From the NCBI RefSeq assembly GCF_019857205.1, contig NZ_JAHWXO010000005.1, positions 124,001 through 188,000 on the forward strand: a DNA stretch of 64,000 bases. Reading direction: 5' to 3'. Numbering within the stretch: the stretch's first letter is position 1; each line of letters begins with the position of its first letter. The translations under genes were made by a program, and so were the position numbers. This document shows, one piece after another, positions 47,828-57,329 of the stretch. The stretch is from Qipengyuania pacifica. GTDB taxonomy: Bacteria; Pseudomonadota; Alphaproteobacteria; Sphingomonadales; Sphingomonadaceae. Under the pieces are notes generated by a model. It was not told the origin of the DNA. It did not search any database and saw nothing but the letters and a program-made list of their open reading frames with translations.

Positions 47828-48781
47828 ATGGGCGCCGATATGAACGACCTTTCTTCCGCACCCCAGCCCGATGGCGAACGCCCCAAAATGCAGCGCAAGC
47901 CCGATTGGATTCGGGTGAAGGCTCCTGTCAGCAAGGGCTATCAGGAAACGCGCAAGCTGATGCGAGAGCTCAACTTGCATACGGTTTGCGAAGAAGCGGC
48001 CTGCCCGAACATCGGCGAATGCTGGACCAAGAAGCATGCGACGGTGATGATCCTGGGCGACACCTGCACGCGCGCCTGCCGGTTCTGCAACATCAAGACC
48101 GGCATGCCGATGCCGGTCGACCCGCTTGAACCGGAACATACCGCCACTGCAGCGGCAGCGATGGGGCTCGAGCACATCGTGATCACCAGCGTGGATCGCG
48201 ACGATCTGCCGGACAGAGGCGCGGGCCAGTTCGTCAAGGTGATTAACGCGCTGCGTCGGGAGACGCCGAATACCACGATCGAAATCCTGACCCCCGATTT
48301 CAAAGGGCGCATGAAGCAGTCGATCGAGGAAATCTGCGAGGCCGGGCCAGACGTGTTCAATCACAATCTGGAAACGGTGCCGCGGCTTTATCCGACCATC
48401 CGGCCTGGAGCCCGATACTACGCTTCACTTCGTTTGCTCGAAGAGGTGAAAGCGCATAATCCGCTGATCTTCACCAAATCAGGCATCATGCTTGGCCTCG
48501 GTGAAGCGCGTCTCGAGGTGCATCAGGTGATGGACGACATGCGCAGCGCCGATATCGATTTCATTACCATGGGCCAGTATCTCCAGCCCACGCCCAAGCA
48601 TGCCAAGGTCGAGGAATTCGTAACGCCGAAGCAATTCGCCGCTTATGGCTCAATCGCCCGGGCCAAGGGCTTCCTGCAGGTGGCATCGAGCCCGCTTACG
48701 CGGTCCAGCTATCATGCCGGTGACGACTTCGCCCAAATGCGCGCGGCGCGGGAAGCGAAGCTGGCCAAGCAGAGTGCGTGA
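47828..48781 (+). CDS. lipA: Lipoyl synthase
   Basis: A 317-residue radical-SAM enzyme that inserts sulfur into octanoyl groups. Auxiliary cluster cysteines C54, C59 and C65 ([12 protein letters not shown]) and SAM-cluster cysteines C80, C84 and C87 (C-T-R-A-C-R-F-C) are present, with the C-terminal R-S-S-Y-H-A-G. A GGGAG precedes the ATG at 47828. It supports the lipoylated PDH seen at 36-38 kb. Its TGA overlaps the ATG of the next gene by 1 nt. Confidence 0.96.
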   Translation: MGADMNDLSSAPQPDGERPKMQRKPDWIRVKAPVSKGYQETRKLMRELNLHTVCEEAACPNIGECWTKKHATVMILGDTCTRACRFCNIKTGMPMPVDPLEPEHTATAAAAMGLEHIVITSVDRDDLPDRGAGQFVKVINALRRETPNTTIEILTPDFKGRMKQSIEEICEAGPDVFNHNLETVPRLYPTIRPGARYYASLRLLEEVKAHNPLIFTKSGIMLGLGEARLEVHQVMDDMRSADIDFITMGQYLQPTPKHAKVEEFVTPKQFAAYGSIARAKGFLQVASSPLTRSSYHAGDDFAQMRAAREAKLAKQSA

Positions 48782-49236
48782 TGCCCGGCATTCGCGAAAA
48801 GCGGCGACTGCCGTATAGCCAGGAGCAGATGTTCGATCTGGTTGCCGACGTCGGCAACTATGGGAAGTTCCTTCCGTGGGTAGTGGCAACGCGGGTACGC
48901 AGCGACAGCGAAACGGAAATGGTTGCGGACATGCTCGTCGGCTTCAAGGCCATTCGCGAAAAGTTCACCTCGCGCGTGCTGAAGCAGCGCCCTGATCACA
49001 TCGAAGTGATTTACGTCGACGGTCCGCTGAAGGATCTCGATAACAACTGGACGTTCAGCCCGACCGAAGACGGCGGGTGCGAGATAGACTTCTGCGTCGA
49101 TTTCACGTTCCGCAATGCCGTGTTCGAAGCACTGGCCGGTCAGTATTTCGACCGCGCGTTCCGTAAGATGGTGCAGGCTTTCGAAGACCGGGCGGATGAA
49201 CTCTACGGACGCGAGAACGCGGCGGCCAATCTCTAG
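48781..49236 (+). CDS. COQ10/RatA-like START-domain protein (ubiquinone-binding)
   Basis: A 151-residue single-domain START/polyketide-cyclase-like protein: Y-S-Q-E-Q-M-F-D-L-V-A-D-V-G-N-Y-G-K-F-L-P-W near the start, G-P-L-K-D-L-D-N-N-W-T-F, and F-E-D-R-A-D-E-L-Y-G at the end. Family members bind ubiquinone and support respiration (COQ10), or are annotated as RatA toxin in E. coli; the first is more likely in alphaproteobacteria, where it follows lipA. The ATG at 48781 overlaps the lipA stop; a GTG one codon earlier is possible. Its stop shares CTAG (49233-49236) with the convergent gene. Confidence 0.9.
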   Translation: MPGIREKRRLPYSQEQMFDLVADVGNYGKFLPWVVATRVRSDSETEMVADMLVGFKAIREKFTSRVLKQRPDHIEVIYVDGPLKDLDNNWTFSPTEDGGCEIDFCVDFTFRNAVFEALAGQYFDRAFRKMVQAFEDRADELYGRENAAANL

Positions 49237-49733
49237 GGTAGCAGCAGGTCCAGTGCGCAGAGTGTCGCTTCGCGGCGGATGCTGGCGCGTGAGATCGGTT
49301 CGAAAAGTTTAAGTTCACCCTCGGGCTCGCTTTCCGTACCGCGTACGACCCGCGCGAACACGACCGTGCCCACCGGCTTGAGGTCGGTACCCCCATCTGG
49401 CCCGGCAACCCCGCTGATGGCGACAGCGATATCCGCGTGAGAGCGTTCGAGAGCGCCTTTTGCCATGGCCCATGCGCATGCGATCGAAACCGCGCCGAAC
49501 GTTTCGATTATTTCAAGCGGGACGCCCAGGCTTTCCTGCTTGGCTTCGTTCGAATAGGTGACGAAACCGCGATCCAGCACGGCTGACGATCCCGGTATTT
49601 CAGTAAGTGCGGCTGCGACCAGCCCACCGGTGCAGCTTTCCGCCAGCACGACTTTACGGTTGGCAGCCCTGTTTTCATCGACAACCCTGCGCGCCAGGCT
49701 TTCGATATCTTCGGGGAGGAGCGCCGAAGACAT
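49233..49733 (-). CDS. pncC: Nicotinamide-nucleotide amidase, CinA C-terminal domain (PncC)
   Basis: A 166-residue stand-alone CinA-C domain that deamidates NMN to nicotinate mononucleotide. E-S-C-T-G-G-L-V-A-A-A-L-T, Y-S-N-E-A-K and S-G-V-A-G-P-D-G-G-T are typical; the N-terminal CinA domain is absent, as is normal for PncC. The ATG at 49733 overlaps the previous stop by 1 nt (TAATG). Confidence 0.92.
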   Translation of the reverse strand: MSSALLPEDIESLARRVVDENRAANRKVVLAESCTGGLVAAALTEIPGSSAVLDRGFVTYSNEAKQESLGVPLEIIETFGAVSIACAWAMAKGALERSHADIAVAISGVAGPDGGTDLKPVGTVVFARVVRGTESEPEGELKLFEPISRASIRREATLCALDLLLP

Positions 49734-50278
49734 TAACCGTCCACGTCGCATACTGCCGGCTGCCTGTTACCGGTGACATCCATTACAAACGTCAGCAATC
49801 CGCCGAGATTTTCCGGCGGAAGGGGTGAAAGCAGCTCCATTGCCCGTTCGATCTTGCCACAGTCAGCCGGCTTGATGGATTCGCCCAATTTCTGTGCGAG
49901 GATCGCGTCGACGAACGGACGCAGCGCTTCCGGCGGCAGATCCTGTACTATTTCACGCATGCTGGCATCGTCTAACTGGTCCTTGCCGCTAGTGGCAAAA
50001 GCCATGACAGCGCGCATGGCACCCGGCCAGCGCTCTGCCTGCATGGCTTCATAAGGGGCGACGAAAGCCTGGCCCTTGGTAGCGAAGAAGCCATTGGGTG
50101 AAAGCTGGGCTGAACATGATGCACGAAAGCCATTCGCAATGACCGGCACAGCGTAGATGGCAGCGTCGGTCAGATCCTGCGGAGCAATGCATTCCTGCGC
50201 CGAGGCTGCCTGAGCCTGTAGCAATGCTAGGCTGGCCACGGCCGCGGTGATCATTCTTCTGCCGGTCGCACTCTGCAT
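49733..50278 (-). CDS. Exported protein of unknown function
   Basis: A 181-residue protein with a signal peptide (hydrophobic core A-A-V-A-S-L-A-L-L, site A-S-A-Q-E near residues 25-29; the true start may be the methionine at residue 9). The mature part has three or four cysteines and a helical C-terminus (A-L-R-P-F-V-D-A-I-L-A-Q-K-L-G). No family recognised. It lies 4 nt after ispDF and overlaps pncC by 1 nt, so it is in the same transcript. Confidence 0.7.
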   Translation of the reverse strand: MQSATGRRMITAAVASLALLQAQAASAQECIAPQDLTDAAIYAVPVIANGFRASCSAQLSPNGFFATKGQAFVAPYEAMQAERWPGAMRAVMAFATSGKDQLDDASMREIVQDLPPEALRPFVDAILAQKLGESIKPADCGKIERAMELLSPLPPENLGGLLTFVMDVTGNRQPAVCDVDG

Positions 50279-50282
50279 GTTC

Positions 50283-51425
50283 TTATTCCTTGATGACTGT
50301 CGCTATTGCCTGCGCGGCTATTCCTTCGCCGCGACCCGTAAGACCGAGACGTTCCGTCGTCGTGGCCTTTACCGATACGAGCGCGATGTCAACGCCAAGC
50401 AGATCGGCAATTCGTGTTCGCATGGCGTCGCGATGCGGGCCTATCTTCGGTGCTTCGCAGATAATCGTCAGATCGACGTTGCCGACACCATAACCGGCTT
50501 CCCGAACAAGCCTGGCCGCGTGTTCTAAAAACTGGTCACTGCTGGCACCTTTCCACCGGGGATCGCTGGGAGGGAAATGGCTGCCGATATCGCCATTCGC
50601 CACTGCTCCGAGCAGTGCATCGACGATGGCATGCAGGGCGACATCGGCATCACTATGGCCGGAAAGCCCTTTGGAATGATCGAGGCGGATACCGCCGAGC
50701 CAGAGTTCCTCACCTTCGACGAGGCGGTGGACGTCAAAGCCCATGCCGATCCGAATGCTCGGCTGTTGAACCATGAAATCCTCCGCGAAGGTCAATTTAG
50801 CGAGACGCTCATCGCCCTGAACATGAGCCACAATGCCACCATTTGCACGCAGGACCTGCGCGTCATCACCGGCACTGTCTTCGTCCTCCCAAGCCTGATG
50901 TGCACGGAAAATTGCATCAAAACGAAATGCCTGCGGGGTCTGTACGCGCCGAAGCTGTTCACGTGGGGCAGTGCCGCTCATCACGCCGTCGTTCTCGACT
51001 GAGAGGCTGTCGATCACCGGCAGGACGGGTATTGCACCTGGGTGATGCTCCAGCGCGGCGAGCAGGCGTTCGATCACCGGGAGGGGCAGATCGGGCCGGG
51101 CTGCATCGTGGATCAGTATTCGTTCGGCGCTTTCGACGGCGGCGAGAGCCTTCTTCACGGATTGCTGACGCGTCGTGCCGCCCGTTACCAGTGCAAACCC
51201 TTCCAATCCCGCCAACGCGTCCAGCACCGCCTGTTCGCCATCCGGCGGGACAGCGATTACGAGCGGACGAGCCCCTGCATCGAGCAGCGTTTCGACAGAA
51301 TGGCGCAAAACCGGTTTGCCGCGCCACATCGCGAACTGTTTGGGAAGCGGTTGACCGGCGCGAAGCCCCTTGCCGGCGGCAACGACTATCGCGGCGAACG
51401 AGGGGAGGGTGGGGGCGTCGTCCAT
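50283..51425 (-). CDS. ispDF: Bifunctional IspD/IspF isoprenoid synthesis enzyme
   Basis: A 380-residue fusion for two non-consecutive MEP-pathway steps. IspD (about residues 1-215): A-A-G-K-G-L-R-A-G cytidylyltransferase loop and I-H-D-A-A-R-P. IspF (about 222-380): G-M-G-F-D-V-H-R-L with metal ligands, [18 protein letters not shown], and [16 protein letters not shown]. The fusion is known from alphaproteobacteria and Campylobacterota. The ATG at 51425 is chosen; an upstream in-frame start is possible. Confidence 0.95.
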   Translation of the reverse strand: MDDAPTLPSFAAIVVAAGKGLRAGQPLPKQFAMWRGKPVLRHSVETLLDAGARPLVIAVPPDGEQAVLDALAGLEGFALVTGGTTRQQSVKKALAAVESAERILIHDAARPDLPLPVIERLLAALEHHPGAIPVLPVIDSLSVENDGVMSGTAPREQLRRVQTPQAFRFDAIFRAHQAWEDEDSAGDDAQVLRANGGIVAHVQGDERLAKLTFAEDFMVQQPSIRIGMGFDVHRLVEGEELWLGGIRLDHSKGLSGHSDADVALHAIVDALLGAVANGDIGSHFPPSDPRWKGASSDQFLEHAARLVREAGYGVGNVDLTIICEAPKIGPHRDAMRTRIADLLGVDIALVSVKATTTERLGLTGRGEGIAAQAIATVIKE

Positions 51426-51494
51426 AGGTAGCAGCGCGCTAGCGGCTTGCCGTTTTAGCTGCAACGCACTATGTGCCTGCCCAATATTTAGGCA

Positions 51495-52526
51495 ATGATT
51501 TCCGGCATGACGATGACCCCTCTTCCTCCGGCACCGCCGAAGCCCATTTTTGTCGGCGACGTGTCGATCGACACGCCGGTCGTGCTTGCGCCTATGACGG
51601 GCGTCACCGACTTGCCGTTCCGCAAGTTGGTGCGCCGTTATGGTTCAGGTCTCAACGTGACCGAAATGATCGCAAGCGAAGCGGCGATCCGCGAAACACG
51701 GCAAAGCGTTCAGAAGGCTGCGTGGGACGCGACCGAAGAACCTGTTTCGATGCAGCTTGTCGGGTGCGATCCTGTCAGCATGTCAGAGGCAGCCAAGCTT
51801 CAGCAGGACAATGGCGCTGCGATAATCGACATCAACTTCGGTTGCCCGGTGCGAAAGGTCGTCGGACAGTTGGCGGGCTCCGCCCTGATGCGTGAAGTGC
51901 CGCTGGCGACGAAGCTTATGGAAGCGACGGTCAAGGCGGTGGACGTCCCCGTTACGGTAAAAATGCGAATGGGTTGGGATCATGCAGATCTCAATGCCCC
52001 GGAACTCGCGCGCATTGCCGAGGATCTCGGCGTCAAAATGATCACCGTACACGGCCGCACGCGCAATCAGATGTACAAGGGCAGCGCAGACTGGGCGTTC
52101 ATTCGCAAGGTCAAGGATGCGGTGTCAATTCCAGTGATTGCCAACGGCGACATCTGCACCATCGAAGATGCGGCGAAGGCGCTCGATCAATCCGGCGCGG
52201 ACGGTATCATGATCGGTCGCGGGGCTTATGGGAAACCCTGGCTGCTGAGTCAGGTAATGCATTGGTGGCGCACCGGCGAAGTGCTGGAAAGCCCGAGTGT
52301 GGACGAACAGTTCGAAACGCTGATCGAACACTATCGTATGATGCTGGACCATTACGGCGAAGATGTCGGCACCAAGATCGCCCGCAAGCACCTTGGCTGG
52401 TACACCAAAGGCCTGCACGGTTCCGCCGAGTTCAGGAATTTCGTCAACTTCATCGACGACCCCATGAAGGTTCTCGAGGAGATCGAACGGTTCTACGAAC
52501 CCATGCTGCAGCGAAGGGCCGCGTGA
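51495..52526 (+). CDS. dusB: tRNA-dihydrouridine synthase (DusB / NifR3 type)
   Basis: About 343 residues; FMN-dependent enzyme that reduces uridines in t[18 protein letters not shown], the catalytic cysteine in [21 protein letters not shown] and N-G-D-I-C are seen. Upstream of ntrB it is the classical nifR3 locus of alphaproteobacteria. Start uncertain among ATGs at 51495, 51507 and 51513. The TGA overlaps the ntrB GTG. Confidence 0.94.
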   Translation: MISGMTMTPLPPAPPKPIFVGDVSIDTPVVLAPMTGVTDLPFRKLVRRYGSGLNVTEMIASEAAIRETRQSVQKAAWDATEEPVSMQLVGCDPVSMSEAAKLQQDNGAAIIDINFGCPVRKVVGQLAGSALMREVPLATKLMEATVKAVDVPVTVKMRMGWDHADLNAPELARIAEDLGVKMITVHGRTRNQMYKGSADWAFIRKVKDAVSIPVIANGDICTIEDAAKALDQSGADGIMIGRGAYGKPWLLSQVMHWWRTGEVLESPSVDEQFETLIEHYRMMLDHYGEDVGTKIARKHLGWYTKGLHGSAEFRNFVNFIDDPMKVLEEIERFYEPMLQRRAA

Positions 52527-53587
52527 GCACGCCCGCTGGTGCGCCCGACGCGCGCGACCAGCTAGCGTCGCTAATCTTTGCAGTGCTGTTACTCGATGAA
52601 GACGACAAGATCGTCGAAGCCAACCATGCTGCCGAAGAAATGCTCGGTCGCAGTGCTCGCAAACTGTCCGAGAAACGCTTCTGGGACGTAGTGGGAATTT
52701 CCGATCAACGCCTGAGCGATCGGTTACAGTCGAACGATGCGCAGATCGTAGCGCGCGGTGCGACCATCGCCACTGCGATCGGCGATCGCCGGGTGAATAT
52801 CAGCAGTTCGCCAATGCCTGGCGAGAACGGATGGCGGGTCCTTACCCTGTCGGATGCCGGGCAGCCGGAAAACGACGAAGACGAAACCGAACGCGTCGAA
52901 TTGCGTGCCCCGGCAGTGCTGGCCCATGAAATCAAGAACCCGCTTTCCGCGATCCGCGGGGCAAGCCAATTGCTGGCGCGGCGGGTTGCGGGCAAGGACA
53001 AGCCGCTGGCGCAGATGATTTCCACAGAAGTGGATCGGATTGCGCAGCTCATCGACCGCATGCAGCAATTGGGCGCAAAGCCTGTAGAGATCACGGGGCC
53101 GTGCAATCTCCACGCCGCCATCCGCAATGCCATGGCTACGGTCAGGGCAGCGCGCACCACGGCGTGCGAACTGGAAGAAGAATTCGACCCCTCTTTGCCA
53201 CCCGTCGCTGCCGATCAGGGCGCGCTGGAGCAGGTTCTGATCAACCTGATCGCGAATGCCTGCGACGCGTGTGCCGGAGTGGCAGAGCCGAAAGTTCGCG
53301 TACGTACCCGGTTCGTCAGCGGGCTCGTTTTCAATACGATACGCTTCGGCAAGGCGACCAGGTTGCCGATCGAGATAACCGTGACCGACGGGGGCCCAGG
53401 GATCGATCCTGCGCTGCGCGATCATGTTTTCGAGCCTTTCGTATCGAGCAAGCCGCATGGTCAGGGACTTGGACTGGCCCTGGTCCGCAAGCTTCTTCGC
53501 GACATGGGGGGGCGCATTTCGCACGAGCGGGATGAGCGCGCGGGTGAAACGCATTTCCGCATCAATCTGCCGATAGCGGCAGGGTAG
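52523..53587 (+). CDS. ntrB: Nitrogen regulation sensor kinase NtrB
   Basis: A 354-residue soluble histidine kinase. Residues 10-115 are a PAS-like domain; the H-box is [16 protein letters not shown], the N-box [12 protein letters not shown], then D-G-G-P-G-I-D and G-Q-G-L-G-L-A-L-V. It phosphorylates NtrC and is controlled by PII. The GTG at 52523 overlaps the dusB stop by 4 nt; the open frame extends much further upstream but is out of frame with dusB and not coding. Confidence 0.93.
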   Translation: MSTPAGAPDARDQLASLIFAVLLLDEDDKIVEANHAAEEMLGRSARKLSEKRFWDVVGISDQRLSDRLQSNDAQIVARGATIATAIGDRRVNISSSPMPGENGWRVLTLSDAGQPENDEDETERVELRAPAVLAHEIKNPLSAIRGASQLLARRVAGKDKPLAQMISTEVDRIAQLIDRMQQLGAKPVEITGPCNLHAAIRNAMATVRAARTTACELEEEFDPSLPPVAADQGALEQVLINLIANACDACAGVAEPKVRVRTRFVSGLVFNTIRFGKATRLPIEITVTDGGPGIDPALRDHVFEPFVSSKPHGQGLGLALVRKLLRDMGGRISHERDERAGETHFRINLPIAAG

Positions 53588-53594
53588 GGGACCG

Positions 53595-55007
53595 ATGAGC
53601 CACACAGTTCTGCTGGTCGAAGACGACAAGAGCATCGCCACGGTCATTACCGAGGCGCTGCGCGAGGACGGGTTCGAGGTTACCGCCTGCGAGAGCATCG
53701 AACGGCGCGATGTGCTGCTCGGCCATGGTCGGTTCGATGTCATGCTGACAGATGTAATGCTGCAGGATGGCGATGGCCTGGCGTCGATCGACGCGGTCCG
53801 GCGCGCCGCCCCCGACATGCCCGTGATCGTTCTGTCGGCTCAGAATACGCTGGATACGGCAGTCCGCGCCAGCGACAGCGACGCGTTCGAGTATTTTCCC
53901 AAGCCGTTCGATCTCGATGAACTGATGCAGGCGGTTGCGCAGGCGGTTGCAAACCGTCCGTCGGTAGAGGGCGTCGAGGAGCCGGAAGAAAGCGCGTTGC
54001 CCCTGATCGGGCGAAGTCCCGCCATGCAGGGCGTGTTCCGGATGATCACCCGCGTCCTGAGGAACGATCTAACGGTTCTTATCACCGGCGAGAGTGGGAC
54101 AGGCAAGGAACTGGTGGCGGAAGCCATCCACGAGCTCGGTTCGCGCAAGACAGGGCCGTTCGTGGCGGTCAACATGGCAGCCATTCCGCACGATCTTCTT
54201 GAAAGCGAGCTCTTCGGTCACGAGCGCGGAGCCTTCACCGGAGCTGTCAGCCAACAGATCGGCAAGTTCGAGCAGGCCAATGGCGGGACGCTGTTCCTCG
54301 ATGAAATCGGGGACATGCCGGCCGAAGCACAAACGCGGCTGTTGCGCGCATTGCAATCTGGCAGGATTCGCCGCGTCGGAGGGCGGCAGGAAATCGGCGT
54401 GGATGTGCGCATCGTCGCGGCGACCAATCGTGATCTGGTGCCGATGATCGGCGAAGGGCGCTTTCGCGAGGACCTCTATTATCGCCTGAACGTGGTTCCC
54501 ATCCATCTGCCGCCGTTGCGGGAGCGACCGGAGGATGTCGGCGCGCTGGTTCGCCATTTCCTTGGACAGGCCGCGAGCGAGGGTCTGCCTAACCGACTAG
54601 CGAGCCTGGGAGCGATCGAAGCCCTCGAGGCACGCGAATGGCGGGGAAACGTGCGCGAACTGCGTAATGCGATCTTTCGCCTTGCCCTGATGGCGCGCGA
54701 GGACGTGATCGATCGTTCTGCCGTCGACGATTTATTGCCAGCGGTTCGAAAGCCAGAGGGTGATAGCGCCAAACATGGTCTTGAAGCGGCGCTCGAAGCA
54801 TGGTTCGACGAAGCACGCCCGGTGGATGGCGGTGTGTATCACGCGGCGCTCGCTGCCTTCGAAAAGCCGCTGTTCGAGCACACACTCCAGAGGACGCAGG
54901 GAAACCAGTTACGCGCGGCACGCATGCTAGGCATAAATCGCAACACCTTGCGAAAACGCCTCTCTGAGCTTGATATTACACCGGAAAATTTCGCGCGCCG
55001 GAGTTGA
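53595..55007 (+). CDS. ntrC: Nitrogen regulator NtrC (sigma-54 activator)
   Basis: A 470-residue response regulator: receiver with phospho-acceptor D53 (L-T-D-V-M), AAA+ domain with Walker A G-E-S-G-T-G-K-E (165-172) and the sigma-54 contact loop G-A-F-T-G-A (212-217), and a Fis-type HTH at the end (N-Q-L-R-A-A-R-M-L-G-I-N-R-N-T-L-R-K-R). It activates nitrogen-assimilation promoters. A glutamine-type partner is NtrB just upstream, 7 nt away. Confidence 0.95.
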   Translation: MSHTVLLVEDDKSIATVITEALREDGFEVTACESIERRDVLLGHGRFDVMLTDVMLQDGDGLASIDAVRRAAPDMPVIVLSAQNTLDTAVRASDSDAFEYFPKPFDLDELMQAVAQAVANRPSVEGVEEPEESALPLIGRSPAMQGVFRMITRVLRNDLTVLITGESGTGKELVAEAIHELGSRKTGPFVAVNMAAIPHDLLESELFGHERGAFTGAVSQQIGKFEQANGGTLFLDEIGDMPAEAQTRLLRALQSGRIRRVGGRQEIGVDVRIVAATNRDLVPMIGEGRFREDLYYRLNVVPIHLPPLRERPEDVGALVRHFLGQAASEGLPNRLASLGAIEALEAREWRGNVRELRNAIFRLALMAREDVIDRSAVDDLLPAVRKPEGDSAKHGLEAALEAWFDEARPVDGGVYHAALAAFEKPLFEHTLQRTQGNQLRAARMLGINRNTLRKRLSELDITPENFARRS

Positions 55008-55080
55008 TGCCGCGCGAACTGGCGACAGCCGGCCACAATTTGTCGAATTTATACTTGCAAATGTGCAACACTCCCGTTGT

Positions 55081-57312
55081 ATGCCCGCCACGATGGCGTC
55101 AGGCGTAGAAGTACAAAGGAATCAGACTCCTCGCTGGTGGCGCCGATTCATTGTGACGTCGCGCCGCAAGAACATATTCGCCTATATCGAAATCGCTGCC
55201 GCGATCGCTATTGTGGTCATCGGGGCCAGCACTTGGGCCACTTTCACCAATGCACCGCCCGACGGCGCCTTGCTGCCGTCCCGGCAGGTCGCCGGGCTTC
55301 TGATCGGTATGCTAATCCCTTCGATGGCACTGCTGGTTCTGGCAGGCCGCAGGATTGCTCTGAGGCGAGCGGCGGGAAGTACCGCGCGGCTTCACGTGCG
55401 GCTGGTATTCTTTTTCTCGATGATTGCCGCTGTTCCGACATTGATGGTCGCCGGCTTCGCCGCGTTCCTGTTCCAGTCGGGCGCCGATTTCTGGTTTTCG
55501 GACGATTCACGTGGCCTGATGGAAAACGCCAATAGGCTCGCCGACAGCTACTATGAGGAAAACCAGCTTGATCTGGCCAATGAAACGATTTCGATGGCCA
55601 TGGACATGCGCTCCATTCTTGGACGCGTCGAATTGACAGATCCGAATTTCGCCTTGGTTTATCAGTACCAGGCGGAACCTCGCGATGTGATGGAAAGCGC
55701 AATTCTGCAGGCGATGCCCGACAGGTCGATGCGGACTGCGGTTGTCTACGGACTAAATGAGGACAGCGACCCTCGAGCGTTTGCGCAGCAATCGTTCGCT
55801 CGACTTAACGCCGGAGAACAGGTTGCGGTCCGGGGAAGTCCTCAACGGATCGAAGCAGTTGCACCGATCGATCGCGACACGGGTATCTATCTCTATACCG
55901 CGCGCAATGCCGAAGCCGGGACCTTTCGCAGTTGGCAGACCGCTCGCTCGATTTCTAGCAAGTACAACGAACTGACGAAGCGGGCCCGGGCCCTTCAACT
56001 GCGCTTTAATCTCGCGCTGTTTTTCGTGTCCCTTGCTCTGGTGGGCCTCGCCGTCTGGTTCGCGCTTCGCTTTGCCGACCGACAGGTCGAGCCGCTTACC
56101 GATCTGGTGGCGGCCGCGCGCAAGGTCGGGGCGGGTAATTTCGCGCTTCGCGTCGAAGGACGGACGGGCGCCGATGAGATCGGGTTGCTGAACCGCGCTT
56201 TCAATCGGATGACCGCTCAGTTGGAAAAGCAGACCGATGCGCTGCTCTCTGCAAATACCGAGCTGGAAGAGCGGCGTAGCTTTATCGAAGCGGTTCTTGA
56301 ATCTGTGAGTGCGGGCGTGATTTCAGTCGATACCGACCTGAATGTGCTCCTGATGAACGCACCGGCGCAGGCTATGCTGGAAAACGATGCCTCACCACAG
56401 GAGTTGCCCAGCACGCTCGATGATCTTGCACCGCAGATTGGCGCAATGGTCAGGGCCGGCCTGACCAGAGGCGTCGTGTCGCATAACCGCAGGGGCGAAT
56501 TGCTGACGCTGGCGGTCAAAATCGGTCGCGAAAGTGACGGACACGTCATTACGTTTGAAGACATTACCCGGCAGCTTCTCGATCAACGGCAGGCCGCATG
56601 GTCCGATGTTGCCCGCAGGATTGCTCACGAGATCAAGAACCCGCTGACCCCCATTCAACTCGCGACGGAGCGATTGAAGCGCCGATACCGCAAACAGATC
56701 GCACAAGATGGCGAGTTGTTCGACGAATTGACCAGCACGATCGTTCGGCAGGTGGGTGATCTGCGGAAGATGGTGGATGAATTCTCCAGCTTTGCGCGAC
56801 TGCCCAAACCAAGTTTCCGCCCTGAGGACATGCTCGATCTGGTCAGGCAGTCGCTGTTCCTCCAGGAAGTCGCACACCCCGATGTCGATTACCGGTTGGA
56901 AGCGCCACATGATGGCCCGATACGTATGCAATGCGACAGGCACCAATTGGGCCAGGCGCTGACCAATACGCTCAAGAATGCTTACGAAGCGATTGAAACC
57001 AAACTCCAGTCGTCCGACGTCGATTACCGCGGCAAGATCCTGATCGCGGTCGAGCCGGGCGAGGATTCGGTAATCGTCTCGGTGCAGGATAACGGAATTG
57101 GGTTGCCGCAGGACCGGGTCAACATTCTCGAACCTTATGTGACCACGCGCGAAAAAGGCACCGGTCTCGGTTTGGCGATCGTCAACAAGATCGTCGAGGA
57201 ACACGGCGGTGAAATGACGTTCACCTCGGTCGAGACCGGCGGCACGCGCGTAACGATGCGATTTGCACGCGATCCGCTCGCCAAGAACGGCGACGGGCAG
57301 CACACAGGATAG
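55081..57312 (+). CDS. ntrY: Nitrogen regulation membrane sensor kinase NtrY
   Basis: About 743 residues with two N-terminal helices (one near the start, one around R-L-H-V-R-L-V-F-F-F-S-M-I-A-A-V), a large extracytoplasmic loop, another helix (L-A-L-F-F-V-S-L-A-L-V-G), HAMP, PAS, and the kinase core: H-box [20 protein letters not shown]-box L-G-Q-A-L-T-N-T-L-K-N-A-Y-E-A, and G-T-G-L-G-L-A-I-V. It partners NtrX. Start uncertain: ATG 55081 or 55093, neither with a clear ribosome-binding site; the earlier ATG 54970 lies inside ntrC. Confidence 0.92.
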   Translation: MPATMASGVEVQRNQTPRWWRRFIVTSRRKNIFAYIEIAAAIAIVVIGASTWATFTNAPPDGALLPSRQVAGLLIGMLIPSMALLVLAGRRIALRRAAGSTARLHVRLVFFFSMIAAVPTLMVAGFAAFLFQSGADFWFSDDSRGLMENANRLADSYYEENQLDLANETISMAMDMRSILGRVELTDPNFALVYQYQAEPRDVMESAILQAMPDRSMRTAVVYGLNEDSDPRAFAQQSFARLNAGEQVAVRGSPQRIEAVAPIDRDTGIYLYTARNAEAGTFRSWQTARSISSKYNELTKRARALQLRFNLALFFVSLALVGLAVWFALRFADRQVEPLTDLVAAARKVGAGNFALRVEGRTGADEIGLLNRAFNRMTAQLEKQTDALLSANTELEERRSFIEAVLESVSAGVISVDTDLNVLLMNAPAQAMLENDASPQELPSTLDDLAPQIGAMVRAGLTRGVVSHNRRGELLTLAVKIGRESDGHVITFEDITRQLLDQRQAAWSDVARRIAHEIKNPLTPIQLATERLKRRYRKQIAQDGELFDELTSTIVRQVGDLRKMVDEFSSFARLPKPSFRPEDMLDLVRQSLFLQEVAHPDVDYRLEAPHDGPIRMQCDRHQLGQALTNTLKNAYEAIETKLQSSDVDYRGKILIAVEPGEDSVIVSVQDNGIGLPQDRVNILEPYVTTREKGTGLGLAIVNKIVEEHGGEMTFTSVETGGTRVTMRFARDPLAKNGDGQHTG

Positions 57313-57329
57313 ATGAAGGATAAGGCCGT

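Noticed and set aside
51974..53587. 537-codon open frame extending ntrB upstream
   Set aside because: The first 183 codons lie inside dusB in another frame and have no domain sense; the GTG at 52523 is the start.
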